Assembly: GCA_947471745.1 (NCBI GenBank)
Contig: CANJKZ010000092.1
Location: forward strand, 1,984,001-2,048,000
Direction of reading: 5' to 3'
Source of the DNA: Closterium sp. Naga37s-1
Taxonomy: Eukaryota > Streptophyta > Zygnematophyceae > Desmidiales > Closteriaceae
DNA: 64,000 nucleotides
Of this stretch, positions 1-8,768 are shown piece by piece. The notes below the pieces were generated by a model. The model was not told the DNA's origin. It did not search any database and was given only the letters and a program-made list of their open reading frames with translations. The translations under genes were made by a program, and so were the position numbers. Each line of letters starts with the position of its first letter. Position 1 is the stretch's first letter.

Positions 1-1132
1 TCAAGATCCATCCATCTATTGTTTTCCACGTCTACAGCCCATCTCAACCACTCAATCGATGGTTCTTAGGTCCGACTTATTAACCGTTGTCGCCAGGGCT
101 ACGTATGTTTCGTCTGGTATGACGCATATTATTTTTGTCCGCTAACCCCACAGGTGCTATTTCTACGGGATGCGTTACAACATGGTGTTTTTGCATGTTT
201 TGCAGGGCGTACTTGTGTTTGCAGGCTTACCGTCAACCAGAAGCGCAAATTGTTTATTTTTCACCGTTACAGCTTACTCCTGTCAAGCACCCAAATGGTG
301 AGTAACTTGTTGTTGCTTGTTTACAATTTTTTCACTTCCTCAGTTCTCCCTGGTAACAACTGTTTCTAACTCGCAGAGTGTGCAGCTTCTGAGCAGTGCA
401 TTGTGCAGTGTGATTGTATTATGATTGGGTTGAGACGCAGGTCTAGAAACTTAGCAATGCAGTATAATGTAGGCGTAGCTGGAGAAAATCAGTGTACAGT
501 TATGTGTATGCGTTGTGAATACTTATTATACAGTAATAAAAATAAACAGCGTGAACAATATACCATTTTGTTGACATCGCCAACCAATAGTAATTTGCTA
601 CTGTACACCAATTTGCATGCTCCGATTGGTTCACATGGCAGGATTACGTGCGTCGATTAGAATCTTATCCGACGGTTGACGTTCGAGTACGACGGCCGCC
701 ACGTCAGCCTTTCTGAGTTTCATCTAGAGTACGGCGTACGCCACGTGTCGTCGTCATGACACTTTCGCACAGGTTGCTCAAAGTTGACGGAAATGTTGCT
801 TTACTGTATACTTGGTCAGTTGCCCAAATGTGTACAGTTAGTGACGGAAGAGTGACTGGGAAGTTGCTTGGTAAGTGACGGTCGGTATGCAGTTTTAAAA
901 CCTTGACTCAAAAATGCCGGGCAAAAAATATCGGGAAAGTTGCGGAAGAGTGTATTTCGAGTTGCTTTCCGAACTTCCCATTTTCGCGATGTGGGAGACG
1001 GTCAATGGTGATCGTGCTTGAGAGTTCGCGTTGTCCAGCCAGCATGGAACGGCGGGACTGCAGCGTGAAAGTCGCGTTTTGAAAGTGAAACCCTGGAACG
1101 GTTGTCTTGAGATCGCTTGTACGATCTCGGTT

Positions 1133-1214
1133 AGCGTGAACTTGTTAGAAAAAAAAACCGAGTGGACGGCAACAGCTGCTAACACTCGGTTTTTTTTTCT
1201 AACAAGTTCACGCT
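1133..1214. repeat. Perfect inverted repeat, 32-bp arms, 18-nt loop
   Basis: The left arm (1133-1164) starts AGCGTGAACTTGTTAG and contains A9. The right arm (1183-1214) is its exact reverse complement and contains T9. The loop is 1165-1182. I compared the arms base by base and saw no mismatch over 32 bp. A second small perfect stem, GAGATCG/CGATCTC, lies just upstream (about 1108-1127). It could be a foldback transposon, a hairpin RNA precursor or a recent palindrome. No flanking target duplication is clear. Confidence 0.85.
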
Positions 1215-2171
1215 TCTAATCGATATTATTATTGCTTTCTATTACATGTACATTTGTGTGGCAGGAAGCAGTGTCATCTCTACATGTGAGATTCACAAGC
1301 TTGTTTCACGTTGATTTTATGTGCTGAATATTTTTTTGTTTTGCTTCATTTTTACGATTCCAATTCTTTTTTATTTTTGCTTCCCGATATGAACCTTTCT
1401 GTGGCAGAAAGCGAGTATCATCACAGGGGGCGATTCTTCAGCGACAAAACGCTAGTTAACTATGGTGATTCATCTGAATTTTTAGCGCTGATGTTATGTC
1501 AAACAAATATACCAATATGTGTTTCCGCCACAGCAATCTCTTAAAGCCGTCTATCCTTGCATATTGTTGTTTCATTTTCCAGACATTGCAATACATTCTA
1601 TCTTGTCGCCATTGAGATATATAAATTCACCTATCCTTGCAGTTTGTTGTCAGCTTGTCTCATGTCTCCTTTTCTTTCGTCTCTACATGCAGGTGCATAT
1701 ATGTTGTGAAGATTAATTTGGTTAAACTATGCAGCTTTTCGCCCCTTATAACAACCTGACATGGAAACAAGCACGTGAAGATTATTTTTATTATGCCAGG
1801 CCTGATCTTATTTTGGGGCACGGAGCAATGAAGGTGATGTTTCCAAATTATAAGGTGATAAGTGCTAAATGATTGTTCTGGTTTTTATATTCTTTATCTG
1901 GCGTTATCTCATTTGTAATGCCGTTCACCCTATAATGTGTGCTGGTTTTGTGTTCCCAGGTTGTTTTAGCACTGCATTGTTTTTAATATTATGGGGCCAC
2001 TGTACAAGGCCCTGTTTTTTACATTGTGATGTTATTTAATGTTTTGTTGTATTTCGGAAAATATATTATACAATTTTAACAAAAAAATGCTTATTACAAA
2101 AAAGAACACACTGTAAAGGGGAAATAATCGGGCCATGCGCTGGCCACGTGTGACCCGAAACTGACCCAAAT

Positions 2172-2253
2172 GTGACTTTTCCTGCCAAATTTTAACCCGT
2201 ACCTGACCCGTACCTGACTTTTCCCGCCAAAATCTTAACCCGTACCTGACCCG
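2172..2253. repeat. Two tandem copies of an approximately 41-bp unit
   Basis: Two adjacent copies (about 2172-2213 and 2214-2253) share the core TTAACCCGTACCTGACCC and a TGACTTTTCC/CGCCAAA lead-in. The first copy also repeats CCCGTACCTGA internally. No function can be assigned. Confidence 0.7.
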
Positions 2254-2298
2254 AAAGTCGCTTTTGGGTTAGCCACTCTGACCTCAGACTAACCTAAA

Positions 2299-3372
2299 GT
2301 GTCAGTTCCAGAAGTAACTTGTGGGTCACATTTCCAGATGTCCCCAATCTTGCCCGGAAGTCACCTGGGGGCCCCTTTTGGGTCAGAACATTTTGGAGAT
2401 GGAGGCAAGCCTGCTGCTGCCGTGCTCGCACCTGCACCTGTGGTCGTCACTGCTGCTCCACTCCCACCATCTGCTGCTGCTGCAGTCACGCCGTCTGCTG
2501 TGGTTGCGCCTGTGGTGGTGCCTGAGGTAGCGCCTGTGGCTCCAGTGGCTTCAACCACACCTCAGGTGCCTGAAGCGAGTGTGACCACAGAAACAATATC
2601 CGTGGATGCGAGTGCACGTGCTGCTGATTCGAGCGAGAAAGCGAGGTGGTCGAAGCTGCGTCAGGAGGTTCGAGCTATGGATATTGCAATGACACGTGCT
2701 GCTTACCTGAGGTGGGACAAGCTGAGCAAGGAGACATCATGGGCCATGGAGATTGAAGCGGCCATTGATGCCGCCCTGCGTATCTGCTTCGTGCCCAAGC
2801 ATCCCGAAGCTGTGGCGAATGTGACTCCCAAAACCGTGCCTCCTCCATCTGCAGCAGCAACGACTGTAGCAGCAGCACCTGCTCCCTCTGCAGCTGCAGC
2901 AGAAAAAACAACAGCGGTGAGAGGAGCTGCAGCAACAGTACAGAAGCCAATACGTACCCCATGTGCAGCAGCAGCAGCAGTAGCAGCCGCAGCAACAACA
3001 GCAATGAATTCACCTGCTTTGGCATCACCAGTGAGAGGAGCTGCAGCAGCAGCACAGGTTTCAAGACCTGCTGTTTCAACAAGGTGCAAGGTGGGGGTTG
3101 AAAGTGCAGTGAGAGCAGCTGGCAAGGCCAGCAGCAGGCAGGCGAGTGGGGTGAAGAGGAGAGAGGGGCTTGGGTGTGGGGAGGGAGCAGCAGGGAGGGC
3201 AGCAGGTGGAAGGCAGGGTGGTGTGAAGGCAGCAGGTGGCAGAGCAGTGGCAAGTGGCGTGTGTGGCAGGGAGGGGGTGAAGCAGCAGGCGGGGAGGAGA
3301 GAGGGCTTGGTGCATGAGAGGCAGGCGAGGCCAGACTGCTGCAGCAGCAGGGCGCACAGAAGGAGCTCCTGA
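2299..3372 (+). CDS. Hypothetical Ala/Val/Pro-rich ORF (357 codons), doubtful
   Basis: This is the longest ORF in the first 7 kb. Residues 35-95 and 170-260 are low-complexity Ala, Val and Pro runs encoded by GCA/GCT/GCC repeats. Between them, about residues 108-167, is a more ordinary charged segment (KARWSKLRQEVRAMDIAM then KLSKETSWAMEIEAAIDAAL) that could form amphipathic helices. The tail (from about residue 285) becomes Gly/Arg-rich and looks untranslated. The opposite strand is also open across much of the region, which is typical of triplet-repeat DNA. I recognise no family. The start is simply the first ATG; ATGs at 2337 and 2398 are alternatives. It may be an exon of an unknown gene or chance. 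Confidence 0.3.
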   Translation: MSVPEVTCGSHFQMSPILPGSHLGAPFGSEHFGDGGKPAAAVLAPAPVVVTAAPLPPSAAAAVTPSAVVAPVVVPEVAPVAPVASTTPQVPEASVTTETISVDASARAADSSEKARWSKLRQEVRAMDIAMTRAAYLRWDKLSKETSWAMEIEAAIDAALRICFVPKHPEAVANVTPKTVPPPSAAATTVAAAPAPSAAAAEKTTAVRGAAATVQKPIRTPCAAAAAVAAAATTAMNSPALASPVRGAAAAAQVSRPAVSTRCKVGVESAVRAAGKASSRQASGVKRREGLGCGEGAAGRAAGGRQGGVKAAGGRAVASGVCGREGVKQQAGRREGLVHERQARPDCCSSRAHRRSS

Positions 3373-3830
3373 AAGAACCCTCACTGCAATGCGTGCTCTC
3401 AACATGAGCTCATCCCATAGGAACGTGGGCTGTACATACATGGTACAGCAGTAAAGGGTGTGCTGGAACAATGGTGTCAATGGATCAACTCCCAGCTGCT
3501 GTTGGGAATATGTGATGACTTGTAGCCTTGTAGGTAGCACTATGTACACTGTATATTAGTATAACGTGTTAGGACATGTAATATGCAAGTGATTTGCATT
3601 TTCAAAACTCTGTTTCATCTGGGGAGAAGCAGTGCAGCTCAGCAAGAAGTGTGCAGCAACACACTGAAGCACGGGACCATTTCTGATGCTCTACACACAC
3701 GGGTCCCAGAGGACTACTGGTATGAAGTGTACATTTGAGAAATGTGTGAATGGAACAGCTCGCGGCTGCTGTATTAAACATGATGACACTCACCTTCATC
3801 TGTGCCTGCATGGGTACATGTGTTACGGTA
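3373..3830. other. Intergenic, nothing recognised
   Basis: No ORF with recognisable content. Several TGTAC/TGTAA-like words occur near 3430-3580 and could serve as polyadenylation signals for the ORF upstream, but this cannot be shown. Confidence 0.4.
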
Positions 3831-4378
3831 CATGGGTTCATGGGTGACTAAGTGCATGGGTGCATGGGTGAATGGCTGCATGGGTGCATGGGTGCATGGG
3901 TGAGTGGGTGCATGGGTGAGTGGGTGGATGGGTGAGTGGGTGCATGGGTGCATGTGTGCATGGGTGCATGGGTGAGTGGGTGCATGGGTGAGTGGGTGCA
4001 TGGGTGAGTGGGTGCATGGTTGAGTGGGTGCATGGGTGAGTGGGTGCATGGGTGAGTGGGTGCATGGGTGCATGGGTGAGTGGGTGGATGGGTGAGTGGG
4101 TGCATGGTTGCATGTGTGCATGGGTGCATGGGTGAGTGGGTGCATGGGTGAGTGGGTGCATGGGTGAGTGGGTGCATGGGTGAGTGGGTGCATGGGTGAG
4201 TGGGTGCATGGGTGAGTGGGTGCATGGGTGCATGGGTGCATGTGTGCATGGGTGCATGGGTGAGTGGGTGCATGGGTGAGTGGGTGCATGGGTGAGTGGG
4301 TGCATGGGTGAGTGGGTGCATGGGTGAGTGGGTGCATGGGTGAGTGGGTGCATGGGAGCGTATGTGAGTGCATGGTTG
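3831..4378. repeat. Minisatellite, GTGCATGGGTGAGTGG-type 8/16-bp unit
   Basis: About 550 bp are built from alternating octamers TGCATGGG and TGAGTGGG, often combined as the 16-mer GTGCATGGGTGAGTGG, with TGGATGGG and TGTGTGCA variants. All three frames of the minus strand stay open and would encode Thr-His-Pro-Cys repeats. I treat these ORFs as repeat artefacts. The order of variants recurs in blocks, which suggests unequal exchange. Confidence 0.9.
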
Positions 4379-4849
4379 AAAGGGTCACGTAGCAGAAGCA
4401 AGGTATTGGGCGAATTGATGTGACTGAAAACCTCGGATGGCGGGCAGCAACGAATCAGAGTGTTGGTGGAGCGAATACACCGTTTCTCATCATGGGGGGA
4501 TGAAGAAAGTGAGGGAGGAGTGAACACAGCAAGTGGCTAGCAGGGAGGACAGGGAAGCGAGGTGGCAGGGTGAAGGGAGAGAAGGCGATGGGGTGAGTGA
4601 AGGTACGCAGAGGAGGGAAGGAGGTTTGGAGCTCTGAGAGAGAGGGATCGCGGTTCTATTGGGCATGCTGCTGGTAACCAGCTATTGGTGGTAACCAGCT
4701 ATTGGTGGTAACACGCTGCCCTGCTAGTGAGGAGTGAGGGAGCAACTGAGATGGCTGCTGAGGTGGCCACTGTGATATGGCAAGTGAGACACACAAGGTA
4801 AGCATTAGGATTGCCCTGGGTCCAGCTTTGGGGACGAAACTGCCATGGA

Positions 4850-5107
4850 GGATGGGATGGGATGGGATGGGATGGGATGGGATGGGATGGGATGGGATGG
4901 TATGGGATGGGATGTGATGGGATGGGATGAAATGTGATGGGATGGGATGGTATGTGATGGGATGGGAGGGTTGGGATGGGAAGAAGTGGGACTGTTTTGA
5001 TAGGACTGGGATGGGTTGATTTGACAGCGGTGGGATAGGATGGGACTGGAATGTTAGGGATGGGATGGGATGGGTTGGGTTGGGATGGGATGGGACGGGA
5101 TGGGAAC
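4850..5107. repeat. (GGGAT)n pentanucleotide tract with degenerate extension
   Basis: A clean GGGAT tract (about 4850-4915) grades into GGGATGTGATGG and GGTTGGGATGGG variants up to about 5107. Both strands show long open frames here purely from the pentamer. Confidence 0.85.
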
Positions 5108-5238
5108 GTTTTTGATAAGGGATCGGAATGTTTTGGTAGGCATGAGATGAGATGGCAAGTGAGATGGCAAGCAGGCAGGGTGAGAGGGACGGCGTAAAAG
5201 TTGGGATTAACCTTGTGCCCGGTGGAAAGGAGGCTGGG

Positions 5239-5460
5239 ATGAAATGGGATGGGATGGTATGGGATGCTATGGGATGGGATGGGATGGGATGGGATGGGAT
5301 GGGATGGGATGGGATGGGATGGGATGGGATGGGATGGGATGGGATGGGATGCAATGGGATGGGATGGTATGGGATGCTATGGGATGGGATGCAATGGGAT
5401 GGGATGGGATGGGATGGGATGGGATGGGATGGGATGGAATGGAATGGGATGGGATGGGAT
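5239..5460. repeat. (GGGAT)n pentanucleotide tract
   Basis: About 220 bp of GGGAT repeats with sparse GCTAT, GCAAT and GGAAT variants. It is the same pentamer as at 4850-5107, so the two tracts are probably one expanded and interrupted locus. Confidence 0.9.
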
Positions 5461-6176
5461 CCGAGGTAGAGAAAAGAATAGGAGTAAAAGAGAATTTTCA
5501 GCAACTACCACCCAGAAAGGAAAAAGAGAGAGAGAGAAAAGAACGGATTAAAATGACAGTTACCACAAATTGAAAAAAAAGAACTTGCGGTTCAGATAAA
5601 AGTGTGAATGGGCTTGGTTCTGAAGATAGATGCTGATTTGAATGGCTTACACCAACGAACTGCTGACAGCAGACTCGACTTAACCAGCATGCCCTTATGT
5701 CTGGAGGAAAGAGATGCTTCTTTTGTTCCAACATGTGCCTGCAGCTGGGGAAGTCGGGTCTTCTCACGTGCCATCTTGCCAGTGGCCAGCGCTCAGCGAA
5801 TGAGCAGCGGCAATTGGGGGCAGGGCCATGGGTGCATGGATGAAAGAGTGCATGGATGAAAGAGTGCATGGATACGTAGCTGATTATGGGTCATTGATAA
5901 TGCGTGGAAGGCACTTTTGTGCCCATGTGGTGGCATGTAACAGCCATGGAGGTTGGGATGGGATGGGATGCGATGGAATGCAATCAGAGGTACAAGAAGA
6001 AAGAAAGAAAGAAAACCACGTCGCAGTTTTGAAAATGGACTGAACAGGATCGTACGGAATTGGAGTTGAAAGAAGGGAATTAAAACCTGACTCGACTCAT
6101 ACCAATTCTGGGCTCATGTTTGAAGGCGACAGAAGAATCAGTCAGTGATGGATCAGTAACGGATAGATGCGTTTTT

Positions 6177-6374
6177 TGGGGGATGGTGTGTATGATGGCA
6201 TGGGATGATGTGTGTGTGAGGGTATGGGATGTGCGTGTGTGTGTGTGTGTGTGATGGTATGGGATGATGTGTGTGTGAGGGTATGGGATGTGCGTGTGTG
6301 TGTGTGTGTGTGTGCGTGTGTGTGTGTGTGATGGTATGGGATGATGTGTGTGTGAGGGTATGGGATGTGCGTGC

Positions 6375-6406
<32 letters not shown>

Positions 6407-6470
6407 CTGTGATGGTATGGGATGGTGTATGTGAGGATATGGGATGTGTGTGTGCGATGGTATGGGATGG
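6177..6470. repeat. GT-rich compound microsatellite
   Basis: Runs of (GT)5-10 are punctuated by a recurrent GATGGTATGGGATGATGTG block and GTGCGTGTG variants. About four block repeats of roughly 55-65 bp are visible. No coding content is inferred. Confidence 0.85.
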
Positions 6471-6642
6471 TATAGTAATGATGGGAGCAGTAAGGAATGA
6501 TGGGAGCAGTAAGGAATGGTGGGAGCTGCAAGGAATGATGAGATCAGCCCCTCCACCTGAGAACACACCTCCCCACCACATGGGAACGCACCTGGTCAGT
6601 CATGGCATCCCACATGTGCATGGGGTGGTCCTCTGATCTCGC

Positions 6643-6694
6643 CCTCTGCCGCGCCTCTCTGTGCCGCGCCTCTCTGTGCCGCGCCTCTCTGTGG
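6643..6694. repeat. Short tandem repeat, 15-bp unit, about three copies
   Basis: The unit TCTCTGTGCCGCGCC is repeated about three times in direct tandem. Confidence 0.75.
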
Positions 6695-6789
6695 GGCACA
6701 GTGGGAGAAAGGCATCATCCCATGATGTGTGGGATGATGGATTATGTGAGCACACCGTGGAAAGATACATGTGTGCCATGTATGGCATG

Positions 6790-7190
6790 AATTCGGAGGT
6801 TTGATGGCATGGGTTGACGTGTGTGAGTGAGATGGCATGAAATTGTCCGCGTAATGGCATGGGATGGTTTTTGTGACAAGTATAGTGTGTGTGAGAGTGA
6901 CATGGCATGAAACTAGCTGTCTGATGTCATGGGATGGTGTGTGTGAGTGATATGCATGAAATCGGCTGTGAGATGGTATGGAATGGTGTGTGTGAGTTCA
7001 TGGCATGAAATCTGCCGTGCCATAGCATGGGATAATTTATGTGAGTGACATGGCCTGATATGACGTATCATGGCATGGGATGATGTGTGTGAGTGAATTG
7101 GCATGTGATATGATGTGTGCTGGTATGGGGTGTGAGTGAGATGCCCTGGTATGGGCTGTGCGATGGCATGGGATGGCGTGTGTAAGGCAT
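6790..7190. repeat. Degenerate GATGGCATGGGATG/GTGTGTGAGTGA tandem repeat
   Basis: Roughly seven diverged copies of a 50-65 bp unit alternate ATGGCATGGGAT with GTGTGAGTGA and ATGAAAT words. They are older than the neighbouring tracts. No gene is recognised between 4379 and 7343 apart from these repeats. Confidence 0.6.
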
Positions 7191-7343
7191 GCTCGCGCGC
7201 GTGTGTCAGAAGCAGGTTTGTTTTGTGCAACCTTCAGGTCGGCAATTTGTGCCTTGACTGAAATTCCATGTGTACACGGAAAATAATAAAAACAAGAAAC
7301 GCAAAATGAACCTAATATATAATATTTACAAGTGCGTATGGCC

Positions 7344-8108
7344 CTACTCCTCATCGTTAATGAATTTTCCTGTACCGGGGTTGATAGCGGCGATGAAGAA
7401 GAAAGCGATACTGGCGAGCAGCAGCGGCTCCAGCTCCCACACGGGCAAGCCAGTCTCGATATTCAGCTGCGCCAGCGCGCCTCGCCCGCTGATCACCTCG
7501 CCCACCAGGCTCGCCGCGAAGCCCAGTTGCGCCATGCGCCCCACGAACAGCTCGTTCGCCTTGGTGAACCCGAACAGCGGCCCGTCGTCGCTCAGCCCCA
7601 GCGCCGCCTTGAAGCTCCCCGGCTTCACCGGCGGACCCGCCAGCGCATCGTCGTCCACGAATCGCCCGCGGTCGCCCAGCCCGCCAATGGCGCCGAGCAC
7701 GGTGAATGCGATGAAGAAGAGCAGCAGCGGCTCGGCTTCCGTGATGGGGATGCCCGTCTCCAGGTTCAGTTGCGAAAGGATTCCCTGCCCGGTTACCGCT
7801 TCGCCCAGCAGCGACGCGGCGAATCCGAGCATCGCGACGCGGCCCACGAAGAGCTCGTTGGCCTTCGTGAAGCCGAAGCCGCCGGACGTGCCGAAGATGC
7901 CGTCCTCGGTGCGCAGCTGCTTCTTAACGGGGGTGGCCTTAGCGGGGACGGCGGCTTTGTTGAAGCCGAGGAGGGCGGTAACGCCGAGACCGCGGGGGGC
8001 AACGGCGGAAAGCGCTGCTAGGCGGGTGGCGGAGAGAGCGGCGCCCTTCACTGCTGCGCTGAAGGAAAGAGATGCGAGCGACTGGTGTGCGACGAGGGCG
8101 GACGCCAT
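7344..8108 (-). CDS. PSBS: Photosystem II 22 kDa protein PsbS, chloroplast precursor
   Basis: A four-helix thylakoid protein of the light-harvesting superfamily; in plants it senses lumen acidification and triggers the qE part of non-photochemical quenching. The 254-residue product has a Ser/Ala-rich transit-like N terminus (about residues 1-60). Two internally repeated halves follow, each opening FGFTKANELFVGR (about residues 78-90 and 179-191). Each half has a lumenal-loop motif, LNLETG (Glu117) and LNIETG (Glu218), spaced like the proton-sensing glutamates of plant PsbS; that residue match is my inference. The C terminus NPGTGKFINDEE is typical. I chose ATG 8108 (MASALVAHQ) over the upstream in-frame ATG at 8273, because the extra 55 residues are not PsbS-like. 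The length is close to the usual 260-270. There is no intron, unlike many land-plant copies. The stop is TAG at 7344-7346. Confidence 0.95.
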   Translation of the reverse strand: MASALVAHQSLASLSFSAAVKGAALSATRLAALSAVAPRGLGVTALLGFNKAAVPAKATPVKKQLRTEDGIFGTSGGFGFTKANELFVGRVAMLGFAASLLGEAVTGQGILSQLNLETGIPITEAEPLLLFFIAFTVLGAIGGLGDRGRFVDDDALAGPPVKPGSFKAALGLSDDGPLFGFTKANELFVGRMAQLGFAASLVGEVISGRGALAQLNIETGLPVWELEPLLLASIAFFFIAAINPGTGKFINDEE

Positions 8109-8768
8109 CGCGTGTATGGAGAGTGTGGTAGCGACGTGGGATGATGAATCAGAAGCTATCGGAGAGCTGGAGATTTGGAGCGATGGAAGAAGAGCTGGTG
8201 AGGGTGTGGATTTATTTGTTCGCCGAGACGCGAATCGAATTGAGAATTGGGTGGCGAGAGCTGGACACCACACCGGAAAGTCAACCGAAATTCATTTGGA
8301 GACGTGGCTGCCTAAAGAAGGCGCCAAGGTGGTTGGTCCGCATCAGCATTCAACAGATCTGAGACGTGAGCCCGCTGCGTGGCATTTCCATCGCCATCAA
8401 TCTAGGAACCAGCGGCTGCAACGGACTCCACATCAGATCTCTGAACCAAAAGGCGGAAATGGTCTGACGTGTCGACTAGAAGTGTATTCTGGACCGTGGA
8501 CCGCCAACTATAGCATCGCAGGCAGGCATTGACCTACTGTGACCTGAATTCTTGGACAGGTTGTTTCGAACACCAAGCCTGGTACTCTTTTGTGTTCTTT
8601 CTGGTGCTCTGACAAGAAAAATAATCAGAATGTGCAGGGATTAGTTTCCATAATAGGAGTGGTGTGGTGAAGTGTTCCCGTCTTATTAGTAACTTGACAA
8701 AGCAAAACATAGCGCCCGGATTCTACTCAAAGTCTCAACAAAACGACATGCCTGCAGGGGTGTGTAAG
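8109..8768. other. PSBS upstream region and VPS53 3' flank
   Basis: This 660-bp gap between two same-strand genes must hold the VPS53 3' UTR and the PsbS promoter and 5' UTR. The upstream in-frame ATG at 8273 lies here. No further gene is seen. Confidence 0.5.
8210..8217 (-). promoter_or_regulatory. Possible TATA-like element of PSBS
   Basis: On the minus strand AAATAAAT lies 102-109 nt upstream of the PsbS ATG, in otherwise GC-balanced DNA. Distance and composition fit a core promoter, but there is no supporting transcript evidence. Confidence 0.25.

Larger units (their letters stand above)
1..2290. other. Gene-poor leading segment, no gene recognised
   Basis: This stretch is visibly more AT-rich than the rest of the window. 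Only short ORFs of under 100 codons occur, and none shows a domain or motif I recognise. It holds the hairpin at 1133-1214 and a duplicated segment at 2172-2253, listed separately. Short GTGACGG and TTGACGG motifs recur between about 780 and 880 without a clear unit. It may be intergenic DNA or a decayed transposon. Confidence 0.5.

Noticed and set aside
3774-4527. Long minus-strand ORFs encoding His/Thr/Pro/Cys repeats
   Set aside because: All three frames are open over the same minisatellite, which is a composition effect, not coding selection.
4656-5573. ORFs encoding (Met-Gly-Trp-Asp) or (His-Pro-Ile-Pro-Ser) repeats
   Set aside because: They are translations of a GGGAT pentamer in several frames and have no non-repeat domain.
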